Assembly: GCA_015061985.1 (NCBI GenBank)
Contig: SUVN01000013.1
Location: 1-62,095 of the forward strand
Reading direction: 5' to 3'
DNA from: Akkermansiaceae bacterium
Lineage (GTDB): Bacteria; Verrucomicrobiota; Verrucomicrobiia; Verrucomicrobiales; Akkermansiaceae
Length of the DNA stretch: 62,095 bases
The notes beneath the pieces were generated by a model that was not told the DNA's origin, did no database searches, and saw only the letters and a list, made by a program, of their open reading frames with translations. Position 1 is the first letter of the stretch. Each line of letters opens with the position of its first letter. This document shows, one piece after another, positions 17,242-26,205 of the stretch. The position numbers and the translations under genes are program-made.

Positions 17242-17729
17242 CCCAGCGGTAACTTGCGTTGTAAGGCATCGTTGGCGGCCTTCACCTCCATACGCCGCAC
17301 CAGTTCGATGAATTCTTCCACCGTGCGGAACTGGCGGTACACCGATACATAGCGAATGTAGGCCACCGGGTCAATCCCCTGCAGCTTCTCCATCACCTTC
17401 ATGCCAATCAGATACGACGGCACTTCCCGCTGGTGGTCACGGTGCAGCTCTGCCACAATTTCATCCACGGCCACATCCAGTTGATCCATCCCCACGGGGC
17501 GTTTCTCGCAGGCTTTAATCATGCCTTTGAGAATCTTTTCGCGGTTAAGTGCTTCCGTCATGTTGTCGCGTTTGAGCACGCGCAGCTCCGTGCGCTCCAT
17601 CTGCTCATAGGTCGTGTAGCGGTAGCCGCAGCGCAGGCACTCACGACGGCGGCGGATACACGTCCCCTCCCGGGACATGCGTGAATCAATGACCTTGTCA
17701 TCCATAAATCCGCACTGAATGCATCTCAT
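17238..17729 (-). CDS. nrdR: Transcriptional repressor NrdR
   Basis: 163 residues. An N-terminal zinc ribbon with two Cys pairs (MRCIQCGFMDDKVIDSR and ECLRCGYRYTT) is followed by an ATP-cone domain (VLKRDNMTEALNREKI). It senses (d)ATP and represses ribonucleotide reductase genes. The start at 17729 is the conserved MRCIQCG; six extra in-frame codons upstream were left out. Confidence 0.95.
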   Translation of the reverse strand: MRCIQCGFMDDKVIDSRMSREGTCIRRRRECLRCGYRYTTYEQMERTELRVLKRDNMTEALNREKILKGMIKACEKRPVGMDQLDVAVDEIVAELHRDHQREVPSYLIGMKVMEKLQGIDPVAYIRYVSVYRQFRTVEEFIELVRRMEVKAANDALQRKLPLG

Positions 17730-17902
17730 GCCCGCATGATACCACAACTTCTGGTACCGTCAATAGCAAAACCATGCCACATCTTGCAGCACTAGGCTTT
17801 GCGGCTCCGCGTGTTTTCTAAGTTTTCCGTAGCATCTGCCCGAAATGGCCTGTCAGCGAGGATTATATTGAACGAAATCTGAGATGTAAGCATCTAACAG
17901 TC

Positions 17903-18538
17903 ATGGAATCGGCAGATACGTACACCTACTCGGTGCGTTTGTTACCCCCGCTTATCACCGCGCTGATTTTTATGGTGATGATGGGCAGCCCGATGTGTGA
18001 GTTCAGCATGGGTGAGATTGTCGTTTTCGGACTGCTTCAACTGGCGGTTTCCTACATCTCACTGTGGGGCTATGCCCTGCTCTGCCGGAGGGTGTATCGG
18101 CGAAAATGGCTTACCATATTTTCACCGCTGGCACTACTGCTGTTTCCTCTGCCGATGTATGGGGTACTGTATGGTATAGCGGAATGGAGTGAGTGGTCGC
18201 TTCTGCTGTTTGTGGGAGGAGACGGCGTGTTCAACTTCATTTCATGGGGACTGCAGCTGGCGCTGTTTGCCTATGGCATGGTATTCTCCGGCAACGCGCT
18301 GCTGAAAAATGCTCCTCCATTTCCAAAATCACAGGCAATCTCACTGATGAGCGCACTATGCGAGCTACTGTTCGCCTGCGCAGTGTTCCTGCCCGGAATA
18401 TGCTCAACACTCGCAGAGGGACAGTTGAGTTGGCTGCCATTAGTGGTGCCTCCGTGCTTGCTTTTTCTCCTGCCGCCGGTCGTGTTCTTATTTGTATTCA
18501 AAGGAAACGTGCACCGCTTATCGTGCAGAACGCAATAG
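17903..18538 (+). CDS. Polytopic membrane protein, unknown
   Basis: 211 residues with about five or six hydrophobic segments (LLPPLITALIFMVMMG, IVVFGLLQLAVSYISLWGYALL, and so on) and a basic C-terminus. No family motif recognised. Its 3' end overlaps the convergent ankyrin fragment by 21 bases. Confidence 0.65.
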   Translation: MESADTYTYSVRLLPPLITALIFMVMMGSPMCEFSMGEIVVFGLLQLAVSYISLWGYALLCRRVYRRKWLTIFSPLALLLFPLPMYGVLYGIAEWSEWSLLLFVGGDGVFNFISWGLQLALFAYGMVFSGNALLKNAPPFPKSQAISLMSALCELLFACAVFLPGICSTLAEGQLSWLPLVVPPCLLFLLPPVVFLFVFKGNVHRLSCRTQ

Positions 18539-18742
18539 GGCAGAGCATTCCGAGTGGGAATTCTTTTCCGCATAGTGCAACGCCGTGTTACCGGCTGTAT
18601 CTTTTCGGGATGCTTTTGCCCCCACGCTGAACAGGAACTGAACATAGGGAGTAAATCCACGCTCCGCGGCAATCATCAGCGGAGTCTGCCCCCTGAGGTT
18701 GGGCTCATCCAGCGCAAAACCGTATTGAGCGCGACTCACCAT
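18518..18742 (-). pseudogene. Ankyrin-repeat remnant
   Basis: 74 codons encoding about two ankyrin repeats (RGQTPLMIAAERG, AGNTALHYAEKNSHSE). There is no signal peptide or promoter, and the ATG lies 18 bases after the metG terminator hairpin. Most likely the 3' end of a lost ankyrin gene, but a small functional protein is possible. Confidence 0.5.
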
Positions 18743-18760
18743 TTAAGGACAGAACAGAAC

Positions 18761-18793
18761 AAAAGGCATCCGAATGAATCTCGGATGCCTTTT
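18761..18793 (-). terminator. metG terminator (bidirectional hairpin)
   Basis: Perfect 13-bp stem AAAAGGCATCCGA/TCGGATGCCTTTT with a 7-base loop, 23 bases after the metG stop. Confidence 0.8.
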
Positions 18794-18815
18794 GTCGTAT
18801 CGGATAAAGAAGAGC

Positions 18816-20447
18816 TTACTGCTGCTGCTGCGCAGCGGCCTTGCGAGCTGCCTTTTCCGCGGCCTTGGCGGCTTTGGCGGCCATCTTTTCCTTTTCCTCC
18901 GGGGAGAGAATACGAGGGAACACCGGACTGGGAGCCTGCACAGTATGGCCGGGCTTCAGAATACCCCAGACAAGCGTCTGCGGGCTGAGGGCTGAGCCGT
19001 CCACCTGCAACTGTGCCAGAATACGAGCCGAGGCATCCGGCAGGACGCACCCCAGCAGGAAACCGACCTGCACACAACTCTCCAGCAGGTGATTGAGCAC
19101 ACGCTGCAGCTCCGGCAAACGGGCTTCATCCTTCGAGAGAGCCCAGGGTTGCATTTGCTCAATATAGCTGTTGCAGAGCCCCACATGAGCATTCAACGAC
19201 CCCAGAGCATCTGCCGTGTTGTAGGCGTTCATCAGCTCAGAGAAACGACTCACCGTGTTCGCCATGCTCTGACGCAGGCCGGCAGAGAGCTCATCATCCC
19301 CCTCTCCGGGGCTGACCACGCCGCCGCAGTAGCGCACGCACATGTTGAGAGAACGGTTCACGAGATTGCCGATATCGTTGGCAAGCTCGGTGTTGTAAAT
19401 CATCTTCATGCGCTCGGCATCGTAATCGCTGTCGTAACCGGTCTTTGTGTCGCGCACCAGATAATAACGCACCGCCTCCGGGCCGAACACATCGCAGAGG
19501 TCGTTGGGGTCAACGATATTGCCCAGCGATTTAGACATCTTCTCACCCTTGATGTTGAGCCAGCCATGCACCAGCAGACGCGGCATCTCCTCATCCGCAA
19601 AGCCCATGGCATGCAGCATGCACAGCCAATAGATACCATGTGCCGGCACCAGAATGTCCTTACCGATGACCTCACAGGCAGCGGGCCAGAGTTTTCCGAA
19701 CTCCGGCAGACCGCTTCCCGCCTCTGCCAGATAACCGGCAAATGAAATATAGTTCACCAACGCGTCAAACCAGACATAGGTCACGAAATCCGGGTCAAAG
19801 GGCAACGGAATGCCCCAGGAAAGGCGGTCTTTGGGTCGGGAGATGCAGAGGTCAACCCCCTCTGCGCGCTCGATAGCTTTCAGCAGATTCTGACGGCGGA
19901 ATTCAGGAGTGACCACCTCCGGGTGAGTCTCCACAAACTCACGCAGCCATGCCACATGCTGACTGAGGTTGAAGTACCAGTTTTCCTCCTCCAGCTCTAT
20001 CACCTGCCCCCATTCCGGGCCGAAATTACCGTCCTCTCCACGTTCCTTGTCCGTGAGGAACTGTTCCTGACGCACAGAATAGAACCCCTTGTACGCTTTC
20101 TTGTACAGGCAGCCTTTCTCTTTCAGGTTGCTCAGAATCTTCTGCACGCAGAGCTTGTGGCGGGCATCCGTGGTGGCCGCCCAGCCGTCATACTGAATTC
20201 CCAGACGCTTCCAAAGAGCCACAAAGCGCTCCGTCACCATATCAGCATACTCCTGCGGCTGCATCCCGGCTTCCTCTGCCTTCTGCTGCACTTTCTGACC
20301 ATGTTGGTCCACACCCGTCAGCAGGAACACCTCCTCGCCACACATTCGGTGCCAGCGAGCCAGTACATCTGCCAGAACCTTCTCATAGGCATGCCCGATA
20401 TGGGGCGAGCCGTTCGTGTAGTCAATTGCTGTTGTAATGTAGAACAT
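18816..20447 (-). CDS. metG: Methionyl-tRNA synthetase
   Basis: 543 residues; charges tRNA-Met. The class I HIGH motif (SPHIGHAYEK, residues about 14-23) and KMSKS loop (GEKMSKSLGN, near residue 303) are intact. No C-terminal tRNA-binding (Trbp111) domain; instead there is a Lys/Ala/Gln-rich tail (AAKAAKAAEKAARKAAAQQQQ-like, about 30 residues). The start at 20447 (MFYITTAIDY) matches the family; the frame is open further upstream but the promoter lies there. Confidence 0.96.
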   Translation of the reverse strand: MFYITTAIDYTNGSPHIGHAYEKVLADVLARWHRMCGEEVFLLTGVDQHGQKVQQKAEEAGMQPQEYADMVTERFVALWKRLGIQYDGWAATTDARHKLCVQKILSNLKEKGCLYKKAYKGFYSVRQEQFLTDKERGEDGNFGPEWGQVIELEEENWYFNLSQHVAWLREFVETHPEVVTPEFRRQNLLKAIERAEGVDLCISRPKDRLSWGIPLPFDPDFVTYVWFDALVNYISFAGYLAEAGSGLPEFGKLWPAACEVIGKDILVPAHGIYWLCMLHAMGFADEEMPRLLVHGWLNIKGEKMSKSLGNIVDPNDLCDVFGPEAVRYYLVRDTKTGYDSDYDAERMKMIYNTELANDIGNLVNRSLNMCVRYCGGVVSPGEGDDELSAGLRQSMANTVSRFSELMNAYNTADALGSLNAHVGLCNSYIEQMQPWALSKDEARLPELQRVLNHLLESCVQVGFLLGCVLPDASARILAQLQVDGSALSPQTLVWGILKPGHTVQAPSPVFPRILSPEEKEKMAAKAAKAAEKAARKAAAQQQQ

Positions 20448-20457
20448 AGCGCGGGCA

Positions 20458-20486
20458 ATGTTAGCACGGAGCCCCCACACAATCAA
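20458..20486 (-). promoter_or_regulatory. metG promoter, near-leaderless
   Basis: On the minus strand: TTGATT, 17 bases, TAACAT, with 10 bases between the -10 box and the ATG. Confidence 0.5.
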
Positions 20487-20613
20487 GCGTAAAATCCCCA
20501 TCTCAGTGGCATACCGGCGCATCCCCGATAGTTGGCGTGAGAATAGAATATACGCCTCCGTTTTAGCGACATTCAGTCATGATTCCGGAAATCTCCCGCT
20601 TACGGCATAGAAA

Positions 20614-20643
20614 AGCCCCGTTGCAGGCAACTGCAACGGGGCT
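20614..20643 (-). terminator. rpsA terminator
   Basis: Perfect 13-bp stem AGCCCCGTTGCAG/CTGCAACGGGGCT with a TTGC loop, then TTTTC on the minus strand. Confidence 0.9.
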
Positions 20644-20668
20644 GAAAGTATGGCGAAAGCGCGGGGCT

Positions 20669-22351
20669 TTACTTGTCGGAGGGGCTCCACTCCTCGGACT
20701 GCAGGGCAGCGAGGTTGAAGGCCTGCTCCAGACCCACCATGTCGCCGGCACGCACGGTCTCGAAGGCGGCCGTCTCGCGGCGCAGCTGCTCGGGATCGTA
20801 GTTGACAGCCTTGATGGAAAGACCGATACGGCGCTCGACCTTGTCGACCTTGATGACGCGGGCCTTGATGGCGTCGCCCACCTTGATGACGTCCTTGACG
20901 CGCTCCACGTGCTCCTCGGAAAGCTGGGAGATGTGGATGAGACCGTCGATGTCGCCGTCGAGGTTGACGAACGCACCGAAGGAAGCAATCTTGGCCACGG
21001 AGCCGGAGACGAGGTCGCCCACCTTGAAGCGGGAGTCGATGGACTCCCACGGGTCGGACTCAAGCTGCTTGATACCAAGGGAAACGCGCTGGTTCTCCTT
21101 GTCGATGTTGAGCACGCGAGCCTCCACCACGTCGCCCTTCTTGAGGACTTCGGAGGGGTGGTTGATCTTGCGGGTCCAGCTCATGTCGGACACGTGAATC
21201 ATGCCGTCGATGCCTTCCTCCAGAGCCACGAAGGCACCGTAGGGGGTAAGGTTACGCACAGCGCCGGAGATGATGGTACCAACCGGGAAGCGGGTCTCGA
21301 TGGCAGCCCAGGGGTTCTCGTCGAGCTGACGGATACCGAGGGAAATCTTCTGCTCCTCGACGGAGATGTTGAGCACCACGGCCTCGATTTCCTGGTCGAG
21401 AGACAGGACATCGCTGGGACGGGTGATGCGCTTGGTCCAGGACAGCTCGGAAACGTGCACAAGGCCTTCCACGCCCTTCTCCAGCTCCACGAAGGCGCCG
21501 TAGGCGAGAAGCTTGGTCACGCGGCCGCTGACACGGGAACCGATGGGGTACTTCTGCTCGATGTCGGCCCAGGGGTTGTCGGAGAGCTGCTTGAGCCCCA
21601 GGGAGACGCGCTCCTTGTCGCGGTCGACGTCCAGGATGAGGACGTTGAGCTCCTGACCGATGTGCAGCACCTCGGAGGGGTGATTGACGCGACCCCAGCT
21701 CATGTCGGTGATGTGCAGCAGGCCGTCCATGCCGGAGAGGTCCACGAAAGCACCGAAGTCGGTGATGTTCTTGACGATACCGGTCACGCGGTCGCCCACC
21801 TTGACGGTCTCCAGGAAGCGCTGACGCTGCTCGCTGCGCTCGGCCTCGATGACCTCGCGGCGGGAGAGCACGATGTTCTTGCGCTCATCGTTGACCTTGA
21901 CAATCTTGAACTCATAGACATTGCCCACGAACTCGTTGAGATCCTTCGGGGGAATAATGTCCACCTGGGAGCCGGGAAGGAAGGCTTCCACGCCAACGTT
22001 GACCATGAGGCCACCCTTGACCACGCTCTTGACCTTGCCCTTGACGAGACCGCCGTCCTTGTACACGGCAACAATCTTGTCCCAGTTCTGCTTGTGAGCA
22101 GCCTTCTCTTTGGAAAGGACGACGAGACCCTCGTCGTTTTCGAGGCTCTCCAGGAGCACCTCGATCTGATCGCCCACTTCGATTTCCTCGTCCTCAAACT
22201 CGGAGATGGAGATAACACCCTCGGACTTGTAGCCGATGTCGACGAGAACAACCTGCGGGCGGATTTCAAGGATGGTACCGTTCACGATGTCACCCTTGCG
22301 GAAAGACGGAAGCTTGGAATCAATCAAAGCCTCCAGTTCGGAATTAGTCAT
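20669..22351 (-). CDS. rpsA: 30S ribosomal protein S1
   Basis: 560 residues with six S1 (OB-fold) repeats, each marked by a (F/Y)GAFV and GL(L/V/I)H(I/V) pair: KNITDFGAFVDL, KLLAYGAFVEL, NLTPYGAFVAL, KIASFGAFVNL. The first two repeats bind the ribosome, the rest mRNA. The start at 22351 (MTNSELEALID) has no Shine-Dalgarno. S1 is expected to matter in a genome with few Shine-Dalgarno sites. Its own leader contains competing hairpins. Confidence 0.97.
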   Translation of the reverse strand: MTNSELEALIDSKLPSFRKGDIVNGTILEIRPQVVLVDIGYKSEGVISISEFEDEEIEVGDQIEVLLESLENDEGLVVLSKEKAAHKQNWDKIVAVYKDGGLVKGKVKSVVKGGLMVNVGVEAFLPGSQVDIIPPKDLNEFVGNVYEFKIVKVNDERKNIVLSRREVIEAERSEQRQRFLETVKVGDRVTGIVKNITDFGAFVDLSGMDGLLHITDMSWGRVNHPSEVLHIGQELNVLILDVDRDKERVSLGLKQLSDNPWADIEQKYPIGSRVSGRVTKLLAYGAFVELEKGVEGLVHVSELSWTKRITRPSDVLSLDQEIEAVVLNISVEEQKISLGIRQLDENPWAAIETRFPVGTIISGAVRNLTPYGAFVALEEGIDGMIHVSDMSWTRKINHPSEVLKKGDVVEARVLNIDKENQRVSLGIKQLESDPWESIDSRFKVGDLVSGSVAKIASFGAFVNLDGDIDGLIHISQLSEEHVERVKDVIKVGDAIKARVIKVDKVERRIGLSIKAVNYDPEQLRRETAAFETVRAGDMVGLEQAFNLAALQSEEWSPSDK

Positions 22352-22450
22352 TGTAATTATGTTTAGGTTAATATGTTGCCGTTTCCTCAAAGGCCCTTAC
22401 AACGGTGGTTAAGAGGGCGCCTGGCGCCACCGTGCGGAAAACGGTGCACG
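22352..22450 (-). promoter_or_regulatory. rpsA leader with alternative hairpins
   Basis: On the minus strand a CACCGT segment, an ACGGTGG segment and a CCACCGT segment follow each other. The middle one can pair with either neighbour, so two exclusive hairpins are possible, with a GGCGCC-rich insert between. This may be an autoregulatory leader; inference only. Confidence 0.35.
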
Positions 22451-22479
22451 ATGATACCCGCTCCCTCCCACCTTGGCAA
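22451..22479 (-). promoter_or_regulatory. rpsA promoter
   Basis: On the minus strand: an A-run, TTGCCA, 17 bases, TATCAT; about 95 bases of leader follow. Confidence 0.65.
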
Positions 22480-22519
22480 GCCTTTTTTTACGGATTTATT
22501 GATTTTTACCGGCTTACTG

Positions 22520-23113
22520 TCAGTCGAGGCGTGCGAACTGCAGGTGCATCCAGTCATAGTTGCGCTCGCGCCCCAGTGAAACGGCTCCGTGCGCCTCCCA
22601 AATCTGCCACCATGCCTCACATTCCGGGCGGGAGAGTGAAGCCCGCGGCGATTTGTAGCTGTAAGCGTTGGCATCCGGGGAAAAATCCAAGGCAATTCCC
22701 CATGCATGCATGGAGAGCGCCCCTCCGCCGCTGGTGGGGCGGTAATTATAGCACCCCCCATACAAATCCAGGCCGAGGCGATGAATCGCCTCGCTGCCAT
22801 AATGGGCCAGCACTTCCCGCAAAGCCTGCTGCACATGAGAGGCAATGGCATCATGCACGCGGATGCTGCGCACGGGGCTGCCCTCGTACAACAGCTGGTA
22901 GGGAGGCGTGATGGAGGTGAGCATTTCCTCGTTACCGGGCCGCCCGAATCGGCTGGTGCCACGGCGGACCTCTGACTGCGTGGGCCACACCGGTGCCGGC
23001 GGTGTTTCGGGGATGCGGAGGGCGCGACTGATGGCGCTGAGGGTTAGCGGGCCGATGATACCGTCTGCTGTTACCCCCACTTTTTGCTGAATGCGTCGGA
23101 TAGTTGGTTTCAT
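22520..23113 (-). CDS. M15-family endolysin-like peptidase
   Basis: 197 residues. The N-terminus is a short peptidoglycan-binding-like motif (IQQKVGVTADGIIGPLTLSA, the classical repeat of phage endolysins); the C-terminal part is an M15 peptidase with zinc ligands in SMHAWGIALDF (His, Asp) and DWMHLQF (His). No signal peptide. The small membrane protein gene 13 bases upstream makes a holin/endolysin-like pair, but no other phage genes are nearby. Confidence 0.8.
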   Translation of the reverse strand: MKPTIRRIQQKVGVTADGIIGPLTLSAISRALRIPETPPAPVWPTQSEVRRGTSRFGRPGNEEMLTSITPPYQLLYEGSPVRSIRVHDAIASHVQQALREVLAHYGSEAIHRLGLDLYGGCYNYRPTSGGGALSMHAWGIALDFSPDANAYSYKSPRASLSRPECEAWWQIWEAHGAVSLGRERNYDWMHLQFARLD

Positions 23114-23126
23114 GGGGTAGCGTTGT

Positions 23127-23336
23127 TTATTTGTCGATATTCTGTTCGATGCGTGAGAGCCGCATGTCCATGGAGCGCAGGACTTCCACCGTATGTGCGG
23201 AGGTCGATGCCTGATCCTGCACAATCTGTTTGAAGTCGCTGTACACAAAGCACATGAGACAAATGCCACCGAAGGTGATAATCTCGCGGGTATAATCCCG
23301 CAACAAGCTGAGGTAATCTCTGAATGGTTTACACAT
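23127..23336 (-). CDS. Small holin-like membrane protein
   Basis: 69 residues with one membrane segment (IITFGGICLMCFVYSDF) and a C-terminal polar helix. A rare clear Shine-Dalgarno (AAAGGA) sits 6 bases before the ATG at 23336; an ATG two codons earlier is too close to it. Holin role inferred only from the neighbouring endolysin-like gene. Confidence 0.55.
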   Translation of the reverse strand: MCKPFRDYLSLLRDYTREIITFGGICLMCFVYSDFKQIVQDQASTSAHTVEVLRSMDMRLSRIEQNIDK

Positions 23337-23386
23337 AACCATTCCTTTACAATAAGTTTGCCCATCTGACAAGCCTGTACCAAAGT

Positions 23387-23424
23387 GTTTCACTTCCTTT
23401 TCGTCAAGGAAAAGGAAGTGAAAC
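23387..23424. terminator. Long 16-bp hairpin between lipoprotein and holin-like genes
   Basis: Perfect stem GTTTCACTTCCTTTTC/GAAAAGGAAGTGAAAC with a 6-base loop. An A-run follows on the plus strand; on the minus strand the T-run precedes the stem. Probably a terminator or processing site of the lipoprotein gene, though the U-run is not in the standard place. Confidence 0.45.
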
Positions 23425-23451
23425 GAAAAAAACGCGGGTCTCTCAGGGCGT

Positions 23452-24345
23452 TCAGGCTGCCGGGTTCGGAGCCGGGGCGGGTGCCGAAGCCGGAGCTGCA
23501 GCGGGGGCAGGTGCCGGGGCAGCCGCGGGAGCGGGCTGCTCAGGAGCCGGAGCGGGCTGCACCACACGCGGCTGGGGCGGAGAGGTGTACACCACCACAC
23601 CATCCAGACTGGTCTGGTAAATGCCGCCGGGAATCACGGAAATGCCGATGGTGCGGCCGGCATACTGAGCGGGCGGGTCAACCTTGTATCGGCGAATCTC
23701 CGGGGTATCAGGCTTATCCGGGTCACGCACCACCACCGTAATCGGCCCCTTGATGGGAGCCACATTCTGCATGGGGGCATTGATGCTCTGCATCGGCGAA
23801 ATGAAACCGCAGGGATAAATCTCGCCCTTGGCATCCTGAGCCTCAATGAAGAGACGACCGGGTGTGTTGTTCACGAAGTTGACGTTGTAATTGATATTGC
23901 CGCCGACTGCGGGGGCAGGCGTGCCCACGGACATGCCGGGAGTGGTCACCATGGGTGCAGCGGCAGGAGCCGGAGTCGGTACAGGCGCAACAACCGTCGG
24001 CACGGCGGCTGCGGGAGTCTGCATGGGATCAGTTGCGGCAACGGGGGCAGTCGGCACCATCGGCGACTGCGGCACAGCAGGAGTCACCACGGCGGGAACA
24101 CCGACGGGAGCCGCCGTCCCCTGAGTGTAAGCGGCCACCTGCTGCTCAAAAGCGGCATCCGTATCCGTGGTCACCGACTGAACAGCCTGACCGGGAAGAG
24201 CGATGTATTGCCCGGAGCGTGCAGGAGCGGCAGGCGTAGCATTAGCCTGCGGGGCATTACCAACCGTGGGTACAGGATAGGGCTGTACACAGGAAACTAC
24301 CGCCAGAGAAGCGGCACCGATGATGACATAATGACTTCCTTTCAT
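23452..24345 (-). CDS. Pro/Ala-rich lipoprotein
   Basis: 297 residues. The ATG at 24345 opens a lipoprotein signal (MKGSHYVIIGAASL, lipobox AVVSC). Residues about 30-145 and the last 40 are low-complexity Pro/Ala/Val, typical of wall-spanning linkers; between them is a folded beta-type domain (INYNVNFVNNTPGRLFIEAQD, then KGPITVVVRDPD). Probably links the outer membrane to something periplasmic. The promoter is immediately upstream. Confidence 0.75.
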   Translation of the reverse strand: MKGSHYVIIGAASLAVVSCVQPYPVPTVGNAPQANATPAAPARSGQYIALPGQAVQSVTTDTDAAFEQQVAAYTQGTAAPVGVPAVVTPAVPQSPMVPTAPVAATDPMQTPAAAVPTVVAPVPTPAPAAAPMVTTPGMSVGTPAPAVGGNINYNVNFVNNTPGRLFIEAQDAKGEIYPCGFISPMQSINAPMQNVAPIKGPITVVVRDPDKPDTPEIRRYKVDPPAQYAGRTIGISVIPGGIYQTSLDGVVVYTSPPQPRVVQPAPAPEQPAPAAAPAPAPAAAPASAPAPAPNPAA

Positions 24346-24355
24346 CTTGACACGA

Positions 24356-24384
24356 AGTCTAGCATACAGCCAGAACAAAATCAA
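24356..24384 (-). promoter_or_regulatory. Promoter of the Pro/Ala-rich lipoprotein, near-leaderless
   Basis: On the minus strand: TTGATT, 17 bases, TAGACT, with 10 bases to the ATG. Confidence 0.55.
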
Positions 24385-24437
24385 GCCCTATGTGAGCCAT
24401 AGAGCCTGATTTTTGATTTTTTATGCGAAAAGGGCGT

Positions 24438-26045
24438 TTAATGAGCCACTTCCACAGGTTTAGGAGTAATCGGATGCCCAAGGATACGCTCCGCTGCCGG
24501 AATATCGCGCTGCGTTATCCAATTGATGGGAAACCAGCCTTCTGCATTGGCTCGACTTTCAACATTTTCCGCCGCATTGCGGAGCATCGTCCGGAAATCG
24601 GCTCTATCACTCTCACTGAGCCTGTTTTTGCAATGGTCATAGGTATAGAGCGCAAAAGTCAGGTTGGAGGCAACAGGTACCCGGCTGCGGAAATCAGAAG
24701 CAGAGAACTCCCACCGCGCCGTTGGCGTTCCATCCTCACCCATCATCGAGCCAAAGCGCATGTTGAGGTCACCGGCGAGAGAAGAGGGAGGATTCACCTG
24801 GGTGAGCGCCAGCAGAACCAGCCCCGCCATCAACCCGGCTCCGGCACTCTTCATGAAGCGACCGCCCACCATATAGCCCAGCAACACAACCAGCCCGATG
24901 AGACCGAAAAGCATCATCTCCCCCGCCACCAGACGACGCACGGTAAACCCGAAGTCATCAATCTGGTAGAAGAGCCGCAGGAACACACTGCCGGCCAGCA
25001 GCATGGTCTGCCCCACCAGCAGATAACCCAGACCACGGGTCAGCACGCCGCGCCGGGCATTGCCACGGGCGCGGAACAGGAAGATGAGAATGGCCGAGGC
25101 AATGACGGAAGCCCAGATGATGCTGTCTGCGCCCTCATGCAGATACTGCGTCTGCGACACGCCCTCCGGCACGCGGCGAAACCACAGGTATGCCATATCA
25201 GAAGCATTCACAATCATGAACGCCGCATTGATACCCAGCAACACCATGAGCGGCACCTGCGGCAGAATGCTGCGTCCCGGAACAACCGGGGCGACAGGAG
25301 GTGCATCCACCGTCATCTGGCGACGCATGGTGAACAGACCGAAGAGCAGAATACCCAGCACCCAGAGCAACACATGCACCCCGAAATCCCAGTCAATACG
25401 CAGGAAGGAAACCAGGCGGTTCCATGCTGCGGTAATATGATTCCAGATGAGCTCCACCACGGGATTACCACCGGCAAAAATGCAGAGGAAGAAAATGAAC
25501 AGCACCACCCCAATGAGGATGCTCACCAGCCAGGGCAGCAGAGATGTGATGCGGGAAAGGCGGTCTGACCGCCGGGCAGAAAACCAATAGCTCCACCACG
25601 TATAATAGTGCGTCTTTCCGTTCGGTACAACCCGACGTGTGGGTACCATAATCAGAAAGAACAGCGGCACAGCCCAGGCCATTACCCAGCAGATGAGCGA
25701 ACCGCTCACCGCCAGCGCAGCACCACAGCTCAAGGCTATCCCGCCCAGAAAAAGCATTTCCCGGCGCGACAAATCCCGGCGAAACAGCAGAATGGCCAGA
25801 GACAGCACCACGCTGCCCACAGCCGGACCGAGCCCGAAAACTATTTCCCCGTCCGACAGCACTGTGGCACGGGGAGCCAACAAATCCCCTGCCGCAGCCG
25901 CCAGCAACAGGACAACGAACGGAATCCATGACGAGCGCCACCACAGCGGATACTCAGCAGCGGGTGGTGCGGGGAGCTTCGGCGGTTCCGACGCAGCGAA
26001 GGAAGCGGACTTGGGCGGGGTGGCAGTATTCGGTTGCTGTTCCAT
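24438..26045 (-). CDS. DUF4173/DUF4153-type polytopic membrane protein
   Basis: 535 residues; the start at 26045 (MEQQPNTATPP) follows the divergent intergenic region. About 11-12 membrane segments are arranged as in DUF4153/DUF4173 proteins, with RGVLTRGLGYLLVGQTMLLA and a conserved Tyr/Leu-rich second half (MAYLWFRRVPEG, TQYLHEGADSIIWAS). The soluble C-terminus (about 110 residues, ending ILGHPITPKPVEVAH) carries ARWEFSASDFRSRVP. Function of the family is not established. Confidence 0.7.
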   Translation of the reverse strand: MEQQPNTATPPKSASFAASEPPKLPAPPAAEYPLWWRSSWIPFVVLLLAAAAGDLLAPRATVLSDGEIVFGLGPAVGSVVLSLAILLFRRDLSRREMLFLGGIALSCGAALAVSGSLICWVMAWAVPLFFLIMVPTRRVVPNGKTHYYTWWSYWFSARRSDRLSRITSLLPWLVSILIGVVLFIFFLCIFAGGNPVVELIWNHITAAWNRLVSFLRIDWDFGVHVLLWVLGILLFGLFTMRRQMTVDAPPVAPVVPGRSILPQVPLMVLLGINAAFMIVNASDMAYLWFRRVPEGVSQTQYLHEGADSIIWASVIASAILIFLFRARGNARRGVLTRGLGYLLVGQTMLLAGSVFLRLFYQIDDFGFTVRRLVAGEMMLFGLIGLVVLLGYMVGGRFMKSAGAGLMAGLVLLALTQVNPPSSLAGDLNMRFGSMMGEDGTPTARWEFSASDFRSRVPVASNLTFALYTYDHCKNRLSESDRADFRTMLRNAAENVESRANAEGWFPINWITQRDIPAAERILGHPITPKPVEVAH

Positions 26046-26168
26046 GATGAAGAGTAAGATGCGACTTCTAACCGATTTGTTCAACATATCTGCCATTTTG
26101 CCCACATTCGACCGCAGGACAATGTCAAAAAAAACTTCAATTTTGATAAGTGTTGGCAGAATTTTTGC

Positions 26169-26198
26169 TTGCACCGGAGAAGCGGTAGAGTATATACT
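26169..26198 (+). promoter_or_regulatory. Leaderless promoter of the 26206 operon
   Basis: TTGCAC at 26169-26174, 18 bases, TATACT at 26193-26198; only GGCGCGC precedes the ATG at 26206. Confidence 0.55.
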
Positions 26199-26205
26199 GG
26201 CGCGC

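Noticed and set aside
20579..22366. 595-codon frame antisense to rpsA
   Set aside because: Composition mirrors rpsA codon bias (Leu/Asp/Val-rich shadow); no start signal or family.
24423..25568. 381-codon frame antisense to the DUF4173 gene
   Set aside because: His/Gln/Arg-rich shadow translation, typical of antisense to membrane proteins.
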